A stretch of 64,000 nt of DNA, from the NCBI GenBank assembly GCA_019634895.1, contig JAHCAM010000009.1, forward strand, positions 1-64,000. Reading direction: 5' to 3'. The notes below the pieces were generated by a model that was given only the letters and a program-made list of their open reading frames with translations, was not told the DNA's origin and did no database searches. Position 1 is the first letter of the stretch; every line of letters starts with the position of its first letter. Origin of the DNA: Steroidobacteraceae bacterium. GTDB lineage: Bacteria > Pseudomonadota > Gammaproteobacteria > Steroidobacterales > Steroidobacteraceae. The position numbers and the translations under genes were made by a program. This document shows positions 62,416 through 64,000 of the stretch, in pieces.

Positions 62416-63617
62416 CACGGCGTCTCGAACGAATCGAATCGTGGCGGGCTGTGGTTCAGCACCAGGTCCACGCTCACGGTCGCGCCCGCCGCCACATGGA
62501 CCGGCCCGGCCGGCGGCGCCGAGCTCGTCAACGGGATGATGAAGCCCGGGCCGACGCTCGAGCCGCCCGTGAATTGCTGCCAGATGCTCTCGATCTCGAT
62601 GATGTAGTCGCCCGCGGGCACCGGGATCTCGAACAATCCGATGTCTCCGGGATGCTCCGAGCCCATGCTGGGTGCGGGGTTGGTGATCGGGTTGCCGTGA
62701 AACATGCGGAACTTGTACCCGGAGATCACGGACGCGACGATGCGTCGATCCTCGTTCCCACCCTCGTTCACGCGGCGCGCGACGACGTTTGCGAACTGCA
62801 CGTGGGATTCTCCGTCCCGGAAATACACAATTCCGGTGATGGTTCCGTGCGTGCCAGTGAAGGTCGGTGCCGCCGCGGTTTCCGGGTACAACCTGGAGAT
62901 CCACGCGATGTCGTCGGTCGCCAGCGAGCCCTGCGCCACGTCCAGCAGCAACGGGAACATCGTCGGGAGGCCGTCGAGGTCGCTGCCGCACGGCCCGAAC
63001 AGGCAGGCCAGGTTGATCTGGGAATGATCCAGCCCGGAAAAGTGGCCCAGTTCGTGGATCAGCGCCGCGTCGAAGGCCGCAGCCGGCAGATCGACACCCT
63101 GTCCGTCCTGGAATCTGCCGTTCATCATTGCCATGCCGCGCACAATCTCGGTTGCGTTGACGGCGCAGGGTCCTGCAAATCCGATGATCGATTCCTGGTC
63201 GAAACCCAGCGCGGCGAAGATCGACCCGTCGGCGTCGTAGATGATCGGGCTCTGCAGGCCGGCTTCGCAGCTCGCAACCACGGCGTCGAACTCCAGGATC
63301 GTGTCGACATCACCGCCGGTGAAGGCGCCGGTCGGATTGATGAACCCCGCCCGCTCGTAGCGGATGCTGGACGTCGGCACGTCCTGCCACACGCTGAACG
63401 CCGAGATGACGCGCGCACGCGCCTGGGTCTCGTTGACGGCGGCGCTGAGGGGCCCCTGGTCGGTCCGATAGGCGATCGGCGTCGCGGTGCTCCACAGGTA
63501 GGGCGTGCCATCGTCCTGGATCGCCAGCGGCCCGCCGGCACGTGCGACGCCCGCCCACCCCAGCAGCGCCGCCACAATCGCAGCCGCCACGGTCGCCGCG
63601 ACGCGGTACGAGGTCAT
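62415..63617 (-). CDS. Secreted metzincin metalloprotease, cassette gene 2 (copy B)
   Basis: A 400-residue paralog of 53630-54850 (same signal-AGGPL start, FINPTGAFTGGDV, MNGRFQDG, and zinc site H188-E-L-G-H192-F-S-G-L-D-H198, then a likely Met-turn in LPTMFPLL). The C-terminal beta domain has GDIGLFEIPVPAGDYIIEIE. It overlaps gene 3 and follows gene 1 by one base. The strong conservation of zinc ligands and C-terminal strand in both copies suggests both are active. Confidence 0.9.
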   Translation of the reverse strand: MTSYRVAATVAAAIVAALLGWAGVARAGGPLAIQDDGTPYLWSTATPIAYRTDQGPLSAAVNETQARARVISAFSVWQDVPTSSIRYERAGFINPTGAFTGGDVDTILEFDAVVASCEAGLQSPIIYDADGSIFAALGFDQESIIGFAGPCAVNATEIVRGMAMMNGRFQDGQGVDLPAAAFDAALIHELGHFSGLDHSQINLACLFGPCGSDLDGLPTMFPLLLDVAQGSLATDDIAWISRLYPETAAAPTFTGTHGTITGIVYFRDGESHVQFANVVARRVNEGGNEDRRIVASVISGYKFRMFHGNPITNPAPSMGSEHPGDIGLFEIPVPAGDYIIEIESIWQQFTGGSSVGPGFIIPLTSSAPPAGPVHVAAGATVSVDLVLNHSPPRFDSFETP

Positions 63618-63618
63618 G

Positions 63619-64000
63619 TCAGCGGGCCCCGGGACTGGTCATGCGGATCAGCGTCGTCAGCTCCTCGAGCGGAATGGCGCCGGCACGATGCGATTCGATC
63701 CGGCTCGACAGCTCGGGTGTCAGGACCTTCCGCTCCCGGTCGAACCACTCGCCGACACCTTCGAGCAGCCCTGCATTGGCGCGGCCGTTGACCGCAAGTT
63801 CGCGGCCGGCCGCATCACGGCTGATCAGAAAGCGGCCCTGTTCCAGGCCGGCCGGGCTCGATAGCCCATGGCGGCTCGGTGCGATCAGCATCAGCAGCAG
63901 GTGCTGACCCTTGCGGTAGCCGGCGAACTCACGCCGGTCCCGCAGTCCCCAGACGTATTGGCGGAAAGTGAAGGTCGCTCCGGCATCACCCTTGAGCGAT
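63619..64000 (-). CDS. Exported protein, cassette gene 1 (copy B), 5' end outside window
   Basis: The 127 visible C-terminal residues match the protein at 53041-53643: LKGDAGATFTFRQYVW, YRKGQHLLLML, PSRHGLSSPAG, GRELAVNGRANAGLLEGVGE and the helical ending. The start lies beyond the window edge. It is followed at once by the metalloprotease gene. Confidence 0.85.
   Translation of the reverse strand, partial: SLKGDAGATFTFRQYVWGLRDRREFAGYRKGQHLLLMLIAPSRHGLSSPAGLEQGRFLISRDAAGRELAVNGRANAGLLEGVGEWFDRERKVLTPELSSRIESHRAGAIPLEELTTLIRMTSPGAR

Overview
The window is about 70% GC, densely coded, and reads as a chromosomal segment of a free-living gammaproteobacterium. Supporting signs are an E. coli/Pseudomonas-type LexA box, a GlyGly-CTERM (rhombosortase target) lipoprotein, a HiPIP, a PA0069-type radical SAM gene, a TonB-dependent receptor and FNR/DNR-type regulation. 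Placement near Nevskiales/Steroidobacter-like lineages is a guess. No phage, insertion sequence or CRISPR array is visible. Dispersed palindromic repeats of two families are present.

Layout. 1-13 kb: 5' part of kup, a rhombotarget lipoprotein, a TPR protein, histidine degradation (hutU-hutH), an M48 protease, asd, an MFS exporter, and a LexA-box-preceded radical SAM gene split by a LAGLIDADG intein inside its Fe-S motif. 12.4-27 kb: a polar set of lipoproteins, a Ser/Thr kinase, a PEGA/SUMF1 protein, a Pro-rich exported peptide, an ExbB/TolQ/MotA-like channel protein, an FHA protein, two VWA proteins with a TolR/ExbD-like N-terminal helix, and another lipoprotein, facing a TPR/TonB-C protein. 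I read it as a candidate undescribed proton-motive-force machine under phospho-signalling control. 27-36 kb: VanZ-like and RluB-like genes, an ncRNA-like gap, a HiPIP, a tRNA-Ile(CAU) interrupted by a group I intron, a TonB-dependent receptor, and an HD-GYP/EAL pair.

35.8-45.3 kb: a tightly coupled phosphonate operon. PEP mutase (fused to a nucleotidyltransferase), phosphonopyruvate decarboxylase and 2-aminoethylphosphonate transaminase make 2-AEP. A second cytidylyltransferase-like enzyme, a glycerophosphotransferase-like enzyme, a YejM-like sulfatase and a YidC paralog suggest it is attached to a surface polymer or lipid. 45.3-51.1 kb: an FNR/DNR-type promoter followed by a CuA heme-copper complex whose catalytic tyrosine position is glutamine, as in nitric oxide reductase families. 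With it come an SCO protein, a cytochrome b/ferredoxin/MvhD fusion and a bacteriohemerythrin.

51-64 kb: an amidohydrolase, a cysteine synthase-glutaredoxin fusion, a ScyD/NHL-like protein, a CadC-type regulator and a Tat-exported DUF882 protein. They are bracketed by two inverted, diverged copies of a three-gene cassette (secreted protein, metzincin protease, Ig/PPC lipoprotein). All calls come from reading the sequence; no database search was run.
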